Positions 25,153-34,183 are shown, counted from the stretch's first letter. The stretch is DNA of 64,000 nucleotides from Vicinamibacteraceae bacterium (GCA_011525805.1 WYBR01000013.1:128768-192767), one strand, 5' to 3'. The notes: generated from the sequence alone by a model not told the origin. Numbers and translations are program-made.

Positions 25153-26070
25153 TCACGGCCCGGCGTCCAGCGCCGGCCGAGCGCACGCGGCGTCGAGGAC
25201 GATCACCTCGCGCGGCCGCAGGTTGCGCCGGATCGCGTCAAAGTCGAAGAGAGCCGGATTGAGCCGCGTGTGTCCGGGCGCGACATCGGCGGGACTGAAG
25301 ATCGTCAGTCGCACCGATCCCTGCTGCTCACCCTCGCCGGCGCGCACCTCCACGCGCGACGGCATCGACGGCTGCCGGCCCGGCGCCACGCCGCGAATCG
25401 ACATCTCGACATACTCCGACAGCGCGCTGCTCGCCCAGACGCGGCCGCTCGATGCGTCGAAGAGTTCGACGCGCACAGGGAGCATCGACTTCGCATCGAC
25501 CCAAAGCCGCCGATGGCACCACCTCCCCGGCGCATTGACCACCCACGCCGAGCGCGGCTCATCCGCGGCGACGGCGAGGTCGGCGTCCGGCGGCAGATCG
25601 AAAATGCCGTAAAGATCGATCAGTTCCGCGGGCAGAAGCGGAATGGGAAACTCCTCGCACGGCGGCGAGAAGATGTTCTCGTTGCGCGCGATGTGCACGC
25701 GCGAGAGGTCGCCGCCCCAGAACATCCATGACCGTTCCGGACCGCCGCCGAGCCAGAGGTACACCTCGCCGAGTTTGCGGAAGGTGAGCGCGACCTGATC
25801 GGGTCGATTGAAGATGAGATTGCCCTCGCCGACCTCGCGCTGCCTGTTGCCGTGCTCATCCACCCAGGTGACTTCCACGTTGGCGGTGGCGTAGAAGCCG
25901 GCCACGTCGGCGAGCCGGGCGTTGTGGGCGTTGGCGAGATCGCGGTACGCCGGCGGCTCGCCGAGCGCGCCCACCGCTCCGTCATCCACGCCCGTCTCCG
26001 GCGAGCGGCAGGCGGAGAGCGCCGCGAGCGCGGCAAGGGCGACCGCCGGCGCCAGGGCCGGACGACTCAC
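25153..26070 (-). CDS. Lipoprotein, LolA/LolB-like fold possible
   Basis: 305 aa from GTG 26070, which overlaps the upstream stop (GTGA); the longer frame lacks a signal. A lipobox LSAC places the lipidated Cys at residue 21. The mature part contains NARLADVAGFYATANVEVTW, LIFNRPDQVALTFRKLGEVY and WMFWGGD, then LWVDAKSMLPVRVELFD. This pattern of a conserved beta sheet reporting a lipid-like substrate is reminiscent of the LolA/LolB and DUF4292 group, seen by eye only. It is probably anchored in the outer or inner membrane. Fourth gene of a five-gene cluster. Confidence 0.7.
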   Translation of the reverse strand: MSRPALAPAVALAALAALSACRSPETGVDDGAVGALGEPPAYRDLANAHNARLADVAGFYATANVEVTWVDEHGNRQREVGEGNLIFNRPDQVALTFRKLGEVYLWLGGGPERSWMFWGGDLSRVHIARNENIFSPPCEEFPIPLLPAELIDLYGIFDLPPDADLAVAADEPRSAWVVNAPGRWCHRRLWVDAKSMLPVRVELFDASSGRVWASSALSEYVEMSIRGVAPGRQPSMPSRVEVRAGEGEQQGSVRLTIFSPADVAPGHTRLNPALFDFDAIRRNLRPREVIVLDAACARPALDAGP

Positions 26071-26594
26071 AACTCGCCTCGCAGAATCTCGCCGAGTTGA
26101 TCGGAAACCTCGCGAACCTGGTCGGTTGAGAGGCGCGGGTCGACTACTTCGATCGCGGGGGTTTGTGGATCGTCCCCCTTGAGGCGCATGAGCCACACCA
26201 CGCGCTCGCCCTCGCGCTGCGTCGATTCATGCCGCAGCAGGCGCTTGCGCAGGAGGATGAGCGCGATGACGAAGCGATAGGCGACGCGCTGCGGCTGCTC
26301 GTCATCCGCGAGGCGGTGGAAGAGATTGAGCAGCACCTCGTCGTCGACGAACGGCCTGGACTTGCGCGACGGTTCGGGCATCGTCGTCCGCCAGGAGGAA
26401 AAGAGGCGAGGCGGCCGATCGCCTCGCTCCCACGCCTCGAGGGAGAAGTCGAGTCGGTCGAACCCCTCTTCGCCCTCGCGCTCGCACAGCGTCGCCATGT
26501 AGGGCGTGCCCGGCTCGATGGGCCGGCCGGTGGAGGCGCATCGCCCGGAAGCGCGGGCGATCTCGTAGGAGGCGTTGGCAGAGAATCGCGTCAT
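26067..26594 (-). CDS. Conserved-looking protein of unknown function (175 aa)
   Basis: Start taken at ATG 26594, where the protein opens MTRFSANASYEIARASGRCA; a longer version could begin at 26699 directly after the upstream stop. Two Cys in CASTGRPIEPGTPYMATLCE may form half of a metal site. Further on: LDFSLEAWERGDRPPRLFSSW, then a helical part with FVDDEVLLNLFHRLADD and FVIALILLRKRLLRHES, and a C-terminal LSTDQVREVSDQLGEIL. No signal peptide. Its stop overlaps the lipoprotein start, so it belongs to the same operon. I do not recognise a family; it may be planctomycete-specific. Confidence 0.7.
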   Translation of the reverse strand: MTRFSANASYEIARASGRCASTGRPIEPGTPYMATLCEREGEEGFDRLDFSLEAWERGDRPPRLFSSWRTTMPEPSRKSRPFVDDEVLLNLFHRLADDEQPQRVAYRFVIALILLRKRLLRHESTQREGERVVWLMRLKGDDPQTPAIEVVDPRLSTDQVREVSDQLGEILRGEL

Positions 26595-26699
26595 GCGGGA
26601 ATGGTAGACGCGGGTTACGAGGTTTGGGTCGCTCGCGACTTCGCGAACCTCCCCGACCGGGGCCGAGCCGAGTCTCGTCCCCTCGCGAGGCCCATGCAT

Positions 26700-26978
26700 T
26701 CACCGCGCCTGAAACATGCGGCGTGCCGTGCCGCCGGGGCCGATGCGGGCGCTGAGGCGCGCCCCGCAGCGCGGGCAGCAGCCGCTGTAGAGGGTCTGCG
26801 CGCGGTTGCGGTAGAGCCGGCCGTATGCGTGACAGCAGGCGAAATGCACCATCAGCCAGGGCTTGGACGATTGCGGCGAACCGGCGGCGGAGTCTCGCTG
26901 AGGCGTGTCATAGCAGTCGAGCACGCCGGATTCATCGGCCGGGCGCGAGGCGAAAGTTGAGCCGTCCAAGGCCCCCAC
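26700..26978 (-). CDS. Small zinc-ribbon-like protein (92 aa)
   Basis: Starts with GTG at 26978, three bases after the stop of the cyclodeaminase-like gene. The C-terminal half, WLMVHFACCHAYGRLYRNRA then SGCCPRCGARLSARIG, carries two Cys pairs (CC.H and CCPRCG) that fit a small zinc ribbon. The N-terminal ~40 residues are polar and probably disordered. No ribosome site is evident, so coupling to the upstream gene is likely. Possible nucleic-acid or protein-binding role; function unknown. Confidence 0.65.
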   Translation of the reverse strand: MGALDGSTFASRPADESGVLDCYDTPQRDSAAGSPQSSKPWLMVHFACCHAYGRLYRNRAQTLYSGCCPRCGARLSARIGPGGTARRMFQAR

Positions 26979-26981
26979 GGC

Positions 26982-27599
26982 TCAGGCGAGCCGTCGCCGG
27001 CAAGTCGCCTCGGCGCGGTAGGCCGCGGCCGCGGCCTCCAGCAGGCGATCATCGAGGCGCTCCTTGAATCGCTGCCGGTCGCGCGGCGAGGTGAGCAGCG
27101 GCAGGTTGACGCGCACGTTCCACGCCCCGCTGCGGGCCGCCGCGTCGGCGAGCAGCGCCGCGATGGCCAGGTCGCTCAACAGCGAGCGGCTGCACCGCTC
27201 GGCCATGTCGCACAGCAGCCCCGCCAGGCCGCACGACGCCTCCAGCACCTGCATCGGCGCGTCGATGGCCGACCGCACGGCCGCATCCCACGTCGTGAGG
27301 CGCTGCGGGTCGTCCGGGGCGAGGCGCTGCAGGCGGTCGAGTTCGGCGTAGGCCCGGGCGTCGCGCTCGGCAAGGTCGAGCATCTGCCGCCCGAGCGCGA
27401 CGAGGTGGTCGACAACCCCCTGGAGGTCGCGGCGCTGCTCGTCGGTGCAGCGCCGATTGATGGAGTAGGCGATGGCCATGCGGCCCAGCGCGGCGCCCAG
27501 CGCCCCGGTGATCGAGGCCACCGCCCCGCCGCCGGGCGAGGGGGTGCGGGCGCCGATCGCTTCAAGCAGCGCTTCGAGAGTCTGGTCGTGCAAGGGCAT
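26982..27599 (-). CDS. Formiminotransferase-cyclodeaminase-like protein (FchA type)
   Basis: 205 aa from ATG 27599, seven bases after GGGAGG. The signature SPSPGGGAVASITGALGAAL near the N-terminus is that of the cyclodeaminase / methenyl-tetrahydrofolate cyclohydrolase (FchA) family, an all-helical fold that binds polyglutamyl folates. The remainder is helical with DLAERDARAYAELDRLQRL and SDLAIAALLADAAARSGAWN, also typical. The probable activity is conversion of 5,10-methenyl-THF or formimino-THF in the cytosol; no formiminotransferase domain is fused and no histidine-degradation gene is nearby. First gene of a five-gene minus cluster; divergent from the methyltransferase at 27733. Confidence 0.8.
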   Translation of the reverse strand: MPLHDQTLEALLEAIGARTPSPGGGAVASITGALGAALGRMAIAYSINRRCTDEQRRDLQGVVDHLVALGRQMLDLAERDARAYAELDRLQRLAPDDPQRLTTWDAAVRSAIDAPMQVLEASCGLAGLLCDMAERCSRSLLSDLAIAALLADAAARSGAWNVRVNLPLLTSPRDRQRFKERLDDRLLEAAAAAYRAEATCRRRLA

Positions 27600-27732
27600 G
27601 GAGCAACCTCCCAAACAGGACGCGGGCGGGGGCGACTATACTAGTGGCTCTCTCCCCGCCGGCTCGAACGGGCGGGCTTCACTCCCCGCGGCGCGCGACC
27701 GCTCATCGCGCTCAAGCGAAAGGAGCGCGGCG

Positions 27733-28362
27733 TTGCTGACCCACATCAAGGTCGCACTCAAGGACTACTACCACACGGGAACGCCGGTGCCCAGCACCCC
27801 CACCTTCGCCCGGCTGATGACGCGGGAATGTCGAGAGGCCAAACCGCCCCGGCGCATTCTCGAAGTTGGCCCCGGCGCCGGGCCGATGACCGAGCAGATC
27901 GTCCCCGGCCTCGCGGCTGGCGACGTCTTCGACCTCGTCGAGATCAACGAGGACTTCGCGCGGACGCTCGAGAAGAAGTTCCTCGATCCAGCCCGGCGGC
28001 GCGTGCCGAGCGCGACGATCCGCATGCACTGCGGCCCGATCCAGACCGTGCCGCTCGAAGGACGCTACGACTTCATCATCTCCTCGCTCCCGCTGAACAA
28101 CTTCGAGCCCGAGGATGTGCGCGTGATCCTCGCGCGCCTCAAGTCGCTGCTGGCGCCGGGCGGGCAGATGAACTTCTTCGAGTACGCCGGCATCCGCCGC
28201 CTCGCGGGCCCTTTCAAGAAAAAGTCCGACCGGCGGCGCCTCGGCGACATCGGCCGGCTGCTCTCGGAGTTCGACCGGGAGAACGGCGTGAAGAAGCGGG
28301 TGTGCCTGATGAACATCCCGCCGGCCCTGAAGCGATCGCTGCGGGCCGGCTCGGTGTCGTGA
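27733..28362 (+). CDS. SAM-dependent methyltransferase, PmtA/KsgA-like
   Basis: 209 aa if it starts at TTG 27733, seven bases after a canonical AAAGGAG; an ATG at 27598 would add 45 low-complexity residues and overlap the divergent gene. LLTHIKVALKDYYHTGTPVP and PSTPTFARLM precede the SAM motif ILEVGPGAGPMTEQI (motif I) and the acidic FDLVEINEDFARTLE (motif II). YDFIISSLPLNNFEPEDV resembles motif IV of phospholipid N-methyltransferases and rRNA dimethylases. A phosphatidylethanolamine N-methyltransferase-like role is the better guess given the NNF motif, but substrate is not proven. Cytoplasmic, no membrane segment. Confidence 0.8.
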   Translation: MLTHIKVALKDYYHTGTPVPSTPTFARLMTRECREAKPPRRILEVGPGAGPMTEQIVPGLAAGDVFDLVEINEDFARTLEKKFLDPARRRVPSATIRMHCGPIQTVPLEGRYDFIISSLPLNNFEPEDVRVILARLKSLLAPGGQMNFFEYAGIRRLAGPFKKKSDRRRLGDIGRLLSEFDRENGVKKRVCLMNIPPALKRSLRAGSVS

Positions 28363-28378
28363 TCGCCTTGGCGCGGCC

Positions 28379-29302
28379 TTACTCGCCTGCGATGGCGGCC
28401 GCGGCGCGCGGGTTCGGTGCGGGAACGGTCCAGTCTTCGCGCGCCTCGTATCCGTATCGCAGCAGAAGCGGCGTCACCCAGGGGCGCATCGTCTCGATTT
28501 GCCCGGGCGTGCATTCCGTCGGCCATTTCACGTTGCGGTTCTCGAGGTGCTCGGGGTAGCAGGCCACGGCCCGGTCGTCGCTGGCGAGGCCGAACTGCCG
28601 GCACAGGCGGCGCATGATCTCGCGCGTCTCCACGATGAACTCCTCGTACTTGACGCGGAAAACGCGGTCGGGCGAGATGGCGGCGAGATCGCCCTGCACG
28701 ATCTCTTCGATCCCCGCCCACTGTCGTGCGTGGGCCTCGTAGGGATCGGCTTGGAAATACTCCTGCCAGCCCGGCGGGCGGGCGAAGTCCGCGAGCGTCC
28801 GGTCCTGCTTGCCCTGCTTTTCCATCACGCGGATCATGGAGCGCACCACCGCCCGGCCGTCGCGGATGATGTGGACGAACTGTGCGTCCGGAAAGATCGA
28901 GAGGAGCCAGGGGACGCGCAGCGTGTTCCGCGGCAGTTTGTTCGTGAAGCGGTGCGCGTTGACGCGCTGGCGCATCGAGACGTAGCGGCAATACCAGTAG
29001 ATGTTGGAGCGCAGGCGGCGTGCGCCGAAGCGAGTGACGTCCTTTTCGGTCCAGCGATGCTCATTAGTCTGGTTGCGGTAGCGCGGGTCGAAGAGGAAGT
29101 GGCCTTCGGACCAGTTGGCGAGTTCGCGGTGCGCACCGAAGAGTCGGCTGAAGACGCTCGTGCCGGAGCGTGGCGAGCCGAGGATGAAGATCGGCCGGTC
29201 AATGCGGCCGTGCGGCAGCAGGCCGATGAGCGCCAACGTCAGGGGATTGCGCCCCCAAAGGGAGTACCACAGAACTCGTTCGATCTTCCCCGGAACCCGC
29301 AT
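28379..29302 (-). CDS. Sulfotransferase family protein
   Basis: 307 aa from ATG 29302 with GAGAGG upstream. The 5'-phosphosulfate loop FILGSPRSGTSVFSRLFG lies near residues 38-55, and the 3'-phosphate site VHIIRDGRAVVRSMIRVM near 150-167; together they bind the sulfate donor PAPS. FRVKYEEFIVETREIMRRLC follows, as in this family. It would transfer sulfate to a carbohydrate or other acceptor in the cytosol or at the membrane face. Neighbours are a sulfatase-like protein, a glycosyltransferase and a phosphodiesterase, which suggests surface glycan modification. Start and family are well supported, the acceptor is unknown. Confidence 0.85.
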   Translation of the reverse strand: MRVPGKIERVLWYSLWGRNPLTLALIGLLPHGRIDRPIFILGSPRSGTSVFSRLFGAHRELANWSEGHFLFDPRYRNQTNEHRWTEKDVTRFGARRLRSNIYWYCRYVSMRQRVNAHRFTNKLPRNTLRVPWLLSIFPDAQFVHIIRDGRAVVRSMIRVMEKQGKQDRTLADFARPPGWQEYFQADPYEAHARQWAGIEEIVQGDLAAISPDRVFRVKYEEFIVETREIMRRLCRQFGLASDDRAVACYPEHLENRNVKWPTECTPGQIETMRPWVTPLLLRYGYEAREDWTVPAPNPRAAAAIAGE

Positions 29303-29381
29303 CGAAGCGATCCTCTCGCAGAGATTCGTTGAGTCTAGTCGTGCAAGCGGCACAGGACCGCATCCGGAGGCATCGGCGTCG

Positions 29382-30887
29382 TCAATCCAGGTAGCCCAGC
29401 GCGCGGAGCCGCTCTTCGACGACGGGCGACATCTCCGGGCCGCTGCCCTCGTGCAACCGCTGCTGCACCTCGTCGAACGCCTGCTTCCAACGCGGGCGTC
29501 GGGCTTCCATGGCCGCACGCAATTGCTGGGCCGGCTCCGAATCGGGCCATTGCCCCTCGGCGTCCACCAGGTTGCGCTCCTCGCGCGGATCGGCCGTGAG
29601 ATCAAACAACTCATCCGCCTGCCCGTTGCTGTACGCGATGCACTTGTGCGTCGTGCTGCGCACTGCGAGCACGCCGCGGTCGTACTGCGGCGTCAGGCGG
29701 TGCAGCCCCTCGCGCACGCCCGACACGCCGAACGGCTTGAGCAGTTCGGCATACGCCAGGTCGCGCTGCTGTGAAAGGAAGTCGATGCCCTCGCACTGCG
29801 CGGGGCGCTCGATGCCCAGAACCGCGCAGAGCGTGGGGAACAGATCGACGTTCTGAATCAACGGCGCCTGATCGCCCTTCACGCCGATGCTCCGCGGCCA
29901 CTTGACGATCCACGGGATGCGCAGCAACTCGTCGTAGCAGACGAACTGGTGCCCGAGGATGCCGTGGCGGCCGAGACAGTCCCCGTGGTCGGCGGTGATG
30001 AGCACCAGCGTGTTGTCGAAGTCCGGCCGGGTCGAGAGGTCATCAAGCAAATCGCCGATCTGATCGTCGAGGTAGGCGATGCACCCGTCATAGAGGCCGG
30101 TGAGGATCGCGTAGTCGTCGGCCGTCATCTTCACGAGGCCGAGATCGTGCGGGTTGGGGCGCTGATTGACGGCGGCGACGTTGCGGTAGCGCAGTGCATC
30201 GGGCAGGAAGCGGCGGCGGAAGCGGTGCGGCGGGCGATACTCCGCGTGCGTCTCCTGGAGGTGCATGTAGAGGAAGCGCGGGCGGTCCTCGAATCGCTGC
30301 CAGAGTTCGCGCGCGTGGTCCATGCACGCGGCGGCGCCGGCGTCGGAGAAGCCGGTGAGCCAGTAGCGGAATCGGTGCTTGAGCGTCTGTCGCCGCGCGG
30401 TGTCGGCCTCGGCCTTGATGTCGAGGCCCGCGTCGATGCCCTCGCGGCGCTCGCGGCCGCTGCGCCGCGCCGCCCGGCGCTGGAGGCGCCGCCACGCCGT
30501 GCGCATCGCGTTAGGCGGCGGCTCGAACGAGTGGGCAAAACCCCGGTCAAGACCCGAGAAGTCGGAGACGTACGGCACCAGCCCCGTCACTTTGGCCGTC
30601 GCGTAGCCCGCTTCCGAGAGACGCTCCGCCAGCGTCGTAAAGCGCCGGCTCAGGCGCTCGCCGTCAATCTCCAACTGGTGCGTTGAGGGGTATGTGCCGG
30701 TGAACAGGCCGGTCGTGCTCGGCAGCGTCCAGATCGCCGCGGAGATGCAGTTGCGGTAGACGGCCAACTGCCCGGCGAAGCGCTCGAGGTTGGGCGTGGT
30801 CGGCCGGTCGTAGCCGTAGATCGAAAAGTTCTCCGCGCGGGCGGCGTCGAGAACGATGATGAGGATATTTGGACGTTGATCGATCAT
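29382..30887 (-). CDS. Sulfatase/alkaline-phosphatase superfamily hydrolase, Thr-type active site
   Basis: 501 aa from ATG 30887, which places RPNILIIVLDAARAENFSIYGY at the start as in sulfatases. The block that normally carries C/S-x-P-S-R for formylglycine reads IWTLPSTTGLFTGTYP, so the nucleophile position is Thr (residue 54) and the Arg is missing; the protein cannot be matured to a formylglycine sulfatase. LVLITADHGDCLGRHGILGH supplies the later metal-binding Asp/His pair. It may be a phosphate- or phosphonate-ester hydrolase, or an inactive relative. It ends VEERLRALGYLD, nearly the same tail as the phosphodiesterase at 32395. No signal peptide, so it is probably cytoplasmic. Confidence 0.82.
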   Translation of the reverse strand: MIDQRPNILIIVLDAARAENFSIYGYDRPTTPNLERFAGQLAVYRNCISAAIWTLPSTTGLFTGTYPSTHQLEIDGERLSRRFTTLAERLSEAGYATAKVTGLVPYVSDFSGLDRGFAHSFEPPPNAMRTAWRRLQRRAARRSGRERREGIDAGLDIKAEADTARRQTLKHRFRYWLTGFSDAGAAACMDHARELWQRFEDRPRFLYMHLQETHAEYRPPHRFRRRFLPDALRYRNVAAVNQRPNPHDLGLVKMTADDYAILTGLYDGCIAYLDDQIGDLLDDLSTRPDFDNTLVLITADHGDCLGRHGILGHQFVCYDELLRIPWIVKWPRSIGVKGDQAPLIQNVDLFPTLCAVLGIERPAQCEGIDFLSQQRDLAYAELLKPFGVSGVREGLHRLTPQYDRGVLAVRSTTHKCIAYSNGQADELFDLTADPREERNLVDAEGQWPDSEPAQQLRAAMEARRPRWKQAFDEVQQRLHEGSGPEMSPVVEERLRALGYLD

Positions 30888-31122
30888 GCAGCCTGCCTGT
30901 CCATCGGCCAATCGGCGCGCGAGCCTGCGGCGCAAGCCGCGACAGGTCGAGAGTGTAGTGCCCTGCGGTCGAATGTGTCGGGAACTGATTCTTCGGTCGC
31001 CATGAGCCGACGATTGCCGGGGGCCGCCGCGCCGCGGCTATCATTCCGGCCACGCTTCCGGCACGGCAGAGGCGCTTCTTCGTCGCCGGGCAGGATCACT
31101 CGGCTGATGGGGAGGGCGCTTC

Positions 31123-32307
31123 GTGCGCATCGCCTTTGTCTTCGGTTCCATTCCCACCCGCAACGACCGCGAGACCGACCTTCGCCGCGCCGTGGTCGAC
31201 AAGAAGGACTGGCTCGGGCAGGAGGCCGAGTCCGTCCGCGCCGCCCTGGACCGGCGCCATCCCGGCTCGGCAGTCTCCGTTCACATCATGTACACGATCG
31301 ACGGGCGGGCCGAGTCCAGCGGTGTCGAGTGGTTCGCCACGAAGCCCATGTGGCCGATGACGCGCCGCTCGTTCTACCAGGGCAAGCAGTGGTCGCGGCG
31401 CTTCATGCGCGGCATCCTTGACTGGAAACCCGACCTCGTTCACTGGCAGATGAACAGTTACGCCTACACCTTCCATCTCGCCGCCCGCTCGCTCGTGAAG
31501 CACGGCATTCCCTACGTCTACCAGCACCACGGCCCGCACCTGGCGCGCAAGGGATACATCCGCCGCATCCTTCGTTACCCGAACACCATGGCCGAGCGCG
31601 GCATCTACCTCACGAAGTATCACGAGGAGATGTACCGCGAGGGGCTTGGCCTCGACGCAGCGAAGAGCCGCATCATCCGCGTCGGTTACGACGAGCGCTT
31701 TCGACCGCTCGATCGTGCCGCGTGCCGGGCGAAGACGGGTTTCAAGGGCGAGCCGACGCTCTTCTGGGCCGCGGGCATCACGAAGCGCAAGGACCCCATC
31801 ACGGTGCTCAAGGCCTATGAGACGGTCGCGCCGGAGTTTCCCAAGTCCCATTTCTACATCGCGGGCTCGGGTCTGATCGACGGCGAAGTCGATGCGCTCA
31901 TCGCCTCCAGCCCGGTCCTCCAGCGCCAGGTGACGCGCCTGGGATATGTTAATAACGCCCTTCTCCCGGAGATGGAGAACGCCGCGGACATCTATGTCAT
32001 GGGCAGCCGCGGCGAGGGGTTCTGCGTCTCATCAATGGAAGCGATGGCGTGCGGGCTGTTTCCGGTGCTGACCACCGTTCCTTGCTTTGTCGAGCAGACG
32101 GATGGCGGGCGACTCGGCGAACTCTTCGAGCCGGGCAACGTGCAGCAGTGCGCCGCCTGCCTCCGCCGGGCGATCGGCGATGTGCAGCGCCGCGAACGCA
32201 TCCGCCGCGAATTGCCCGAGACAGTACGAACATTGACGTGGGGCTATGCGGCGAATCAACTGGTGGATCTGTACGAAGAAGTGCTAAGTGAAAGGGCGGG
32301 GCGATAG
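31123..32307 (+). CDS. Glycosyltransferase family 4
   Basis: 394 aa starting at GTG 31123 after GGGGAGGGC. The N-terminal Rossmann half has RIAFVFGSIPTRNDRETDLR and PDLVHWQMNSYAYTFHLAA. The C-terminal half has the GT4 hallmarks TLFWAAGITKRKDPITVLKA (nucleotide-sugar-binding strand-loop), FYIAGSGLID, and GSRGEGFCVSSMEAMACGLFPVL with the E-x7-E motif that binds the donor nucleotide. It builds a glycan from a nucleotide-sugar donor in the cytosol. Donor and acceptor are not readable. Located between the sulfatase-like and phosphodiesterase genes, consistent with an exopolysaccharide or lipid-glycan locus. Confidence 0.88.
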   Translation: MRIAFVFGSIPTRNDRETDLRRAVVDKKDWLGQEAESVRAALDRRHPGSAVSVHIMYTIDGRAESSGVEWFATKPMWPMTRRSFYQGKQWSRRFMRGILDWKPDLVHWQMNSYAYTFHLAARSLVKHGIPYVYQHHGPHLARKGYIRRILRYPNTMAERGIYLTKYHEEMYREGLGLDAAKSRIIRVGYDERFRPLDRAACRAKTGFKGEPTLFWAAGITKRKDPITVLKAYETVAPEFPKSHFYIAGSGLIDGEVDALIASSPVLQRQVTRLGYVNNALLPEMENAADIYVMGSRGEGFCVSSMEAMACGLFPVLTTVPCFVEQTDGGRLGELFEPGNVQQCAACLRRAIGDVQRRERIRRELPETVRTLTWGYAANQLVDLYEEVLSERAGR

Positions 32308-32394
32308 CGGGCAATCCGGGGCGGCGCAAAGCCTTTGTCCCGGCGTGCGCCCCGGTGTGCCTCGAATAGAATGCCCCAGACCTGACGAGGAACA

Positions 32395-34107
32395 ATGAAC
32401 AAACCCCGCGTACTCATCATCGGCCTTGACGGCATGACGTACAGCGTCATGAAGCCCCTCACCGAGCAGGGCGTCATGCCGACGTGCCAGGCCCTCATGG
32501 AGCGCGGCTCGTGGGGGACGCTGATGAGCACCGTTCCCCCCGTGACCGGCCCGGCGTGGGTCTCTTTCGCGACGGGCAAGCAGCCGGGCAACCACGGCGT
32601 GTTCGACTTCTTCAAGCCCACGAAGGCGGACAACAAGGCGGGCATCAGCCGCCGCGTCATCAACGCCCGCGAGGTGGACGGCAAGACGCTGTGGCAGATC
32701 CTCACCGAGGCGGGCAAGACCAGCATCGTCATGAACGTGCCGGTGAGTTACCCGGCCAGCCCGATCAAGGGCGTCATGCTCGCGGACATGCTCTCGCCGC
32801 ACACCGGCGGCGACTTCTCCTGGCCGCGCGATCTCATTCCGACGCTCGAGCCCAAACTCGGCGAGTACACCATCACTGTCAACTGGCAGGGCTACTCGTC
32901 GAGCAAGCCCGAGCAGTTCATCGACGATGAGATCAAGTGCGAGTGGCAGCGCACGAAGTACTGCCTGCACCTCATGGACCAGTACCCCGACTGGGACCTG
33001 TGCTTCCCCTGCTTCACCGAGACGGACCGGATAATGCACGCGCTGTGGAACTACATCGATCCGGCCGAGCGGGAGAAACTCAAGCAGGCGGGGACGTACC
33101 ACCAGGCGGTGATGGACAAGGTGCTCGAGTTCTACCGCCAGCAGGACCGGATGATCGCGCAACTGATCGAGAAGGCCGGGCCGGAGACGGCGGTGTTCTT
33201 CGCGTCCGACCACGGCTTCGGGCCGCTCTACGGCAAGGTGATGGTCAACACGTTTCTCGCACAGAAGGGGCTGCTGACGGTCAACCAGATGAAGATCCGC
33301 CAGGCGCTGGCGCTGATCTTCCTCAAGAAGGCGTGGTACAAGTTCCTCAAGACGATCGGGTTTCAGAAATGGGCGCGGCAGCGCCTGGCGCGGCGGGCCG
33401 CGCGCCAGTCCGGCGGCCGCACCTTCTACGACGTCTTCTACGAATCCATCGACTGGGAAAAGACTAAAGCCTACATGGCCAGCAACACCGAGGGCGGGCT
33501 GTACCTCAACGTCAAGGGACGAGGCCTCTACGGCTCGCACGTCGATCACGGCTGCATCGAGCCGCGGGACTACGAGAAGGTTCGCGCCGAGGTCATCGAG
33601 GCCCTGCGCGAGATCCGCCATCCCGACACCGGCCGGCCGATGCTCTCCTACGTCGAGGTGCGCGAGAAGGTCTACCGCGGCAAGTACGTCGATCGCGCGC
33701 CGGACATCGTCTTTTTCCTCGACGACGGCGAGTGGATCGCCGACTTCTCGCTGGGCAAAGGGGCGTTCCGCAAGGCGGACTGGAAAACCGGCTCGGGCAT
33801 GCACCGCATGGAGGGGTGCTTCCTCGCCTGCGGTCCGGGCATCCGCCACAACCCGAACGTCACCACCGACATCTTCAACGTCGTTCCGACGGTCCTCGCG
33901 TACCTCGGCCTGCCGATCCCGACGGACATGGACGGCACATTCATCCGCGAAGCGTTCACCGACGAGTGGCTCGCGTCGCACGAGGTGAAGTACGCCGGCT
34001 CATCATCGCAGGACGGCAAGGGCTGGGGCGAGGGGCAGGACGTCTTCGACGAGAGCGAAGAGCAGGTGCTCGTCGATCGCCTCCGCGGGCTGGGGTACCT
34101 CGACTAG
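32395..34107 (+). CDS. Type I phosphodiesterase / nucleotide pyrophosphatase family protein
   Basis: 570 aa. Metal-binding RVLIIGLDGMTYSVMKPL starts the chain, the catalytic Thr lies in PPVTGPAWVSFATGKQPG (residue 51), and ETAVFFASDHGFGPLYGK carries a further Asp/His metal pair; VDHGCIEP and MHRMEGCFLACGPGI complete the site. This is the alkaline-phosphatase-fold group that hydrolyses phosphodiesters or pyrophosphates with two zinc ions. About 200 residues of insert (helical, Lys/Arg-rich around IFLKKAWYKFLKTIG) are longer than in basic nucleotide pyrophosphatases. It ends VDRLRGLGYLD. No signal peptide is seen. A 63-bp tandem repeat array lies downstream. Confidence 0.85.
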   Translation: MNKPRVLIIGLDGMTYSVMKPLTEQGVMPTCQALMERGSWGTLMSTVPPVTGPAWVSFATGKQPGNHGVFDFFKPTKADNKAGISRRVINAREVDGKTLWQILTEAGKTSIVMNVPVSYPASPIKGVMLADMLSPHTGGDFSWPRDLIPTLEPKLGEYTITVNWQGYSSSKPEQFIDDEIKCEWQRTKYCLHLMDQYPDWDLCFPCFTETDRIMHALWNYIDPAEREKLKQAGTYHQAVMDKVLEFYRQQDRMIAQLIEKAGPETAVFFASDHGFGPLYGKVMVNTFLAQKGLLTVNQMKIRQALALIFLKKAWYKFLKTIGFQKWARQRLARRAARQSGGRTFYDVFYESIDWEKTKAYMASNTEGGLYLNVKGRGLYGSHVDHGCIEPRDYEKVRAEVIEALREIRHPDTGRPMLSYVEVREKVYRGKYVDRAPDIVFFLDDGEWIADFSLGKGAFRKADWKTGSGMHRMEGCFLACGPGIRHNPNVTTDIFNVVPTVLAYLGLPIPTDMDGTFIREAFTDEWLASHEVKYAGSSSQDGKGWGEGQDVFDESEEQVLVDRLRGLGYLD

Positions 34108-34148
34108 AGCACTTTCACTTCAGGCGCTGCGGGCCGCGCAGGGTGGCC

Positions 34149-34179
34149 CATGCATCGACTGCTCTGGGGTCGATGCATG
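34149..34179. repeat. Hairpin of the CATGCAT(C/T)GAC family
   Basis: CATGCATCGAC (34149-34159) pairs perfectly with GTCGATGCATG (34169-34179) around a 9-nt loop, just after the phosphodiesterase stop. A close relative with T in place of C lies at 42798-42833, so this seems to be a recurring intergenic hairpin. Confidence 0.7.
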
Positions 34180-34183
34180 CCGC

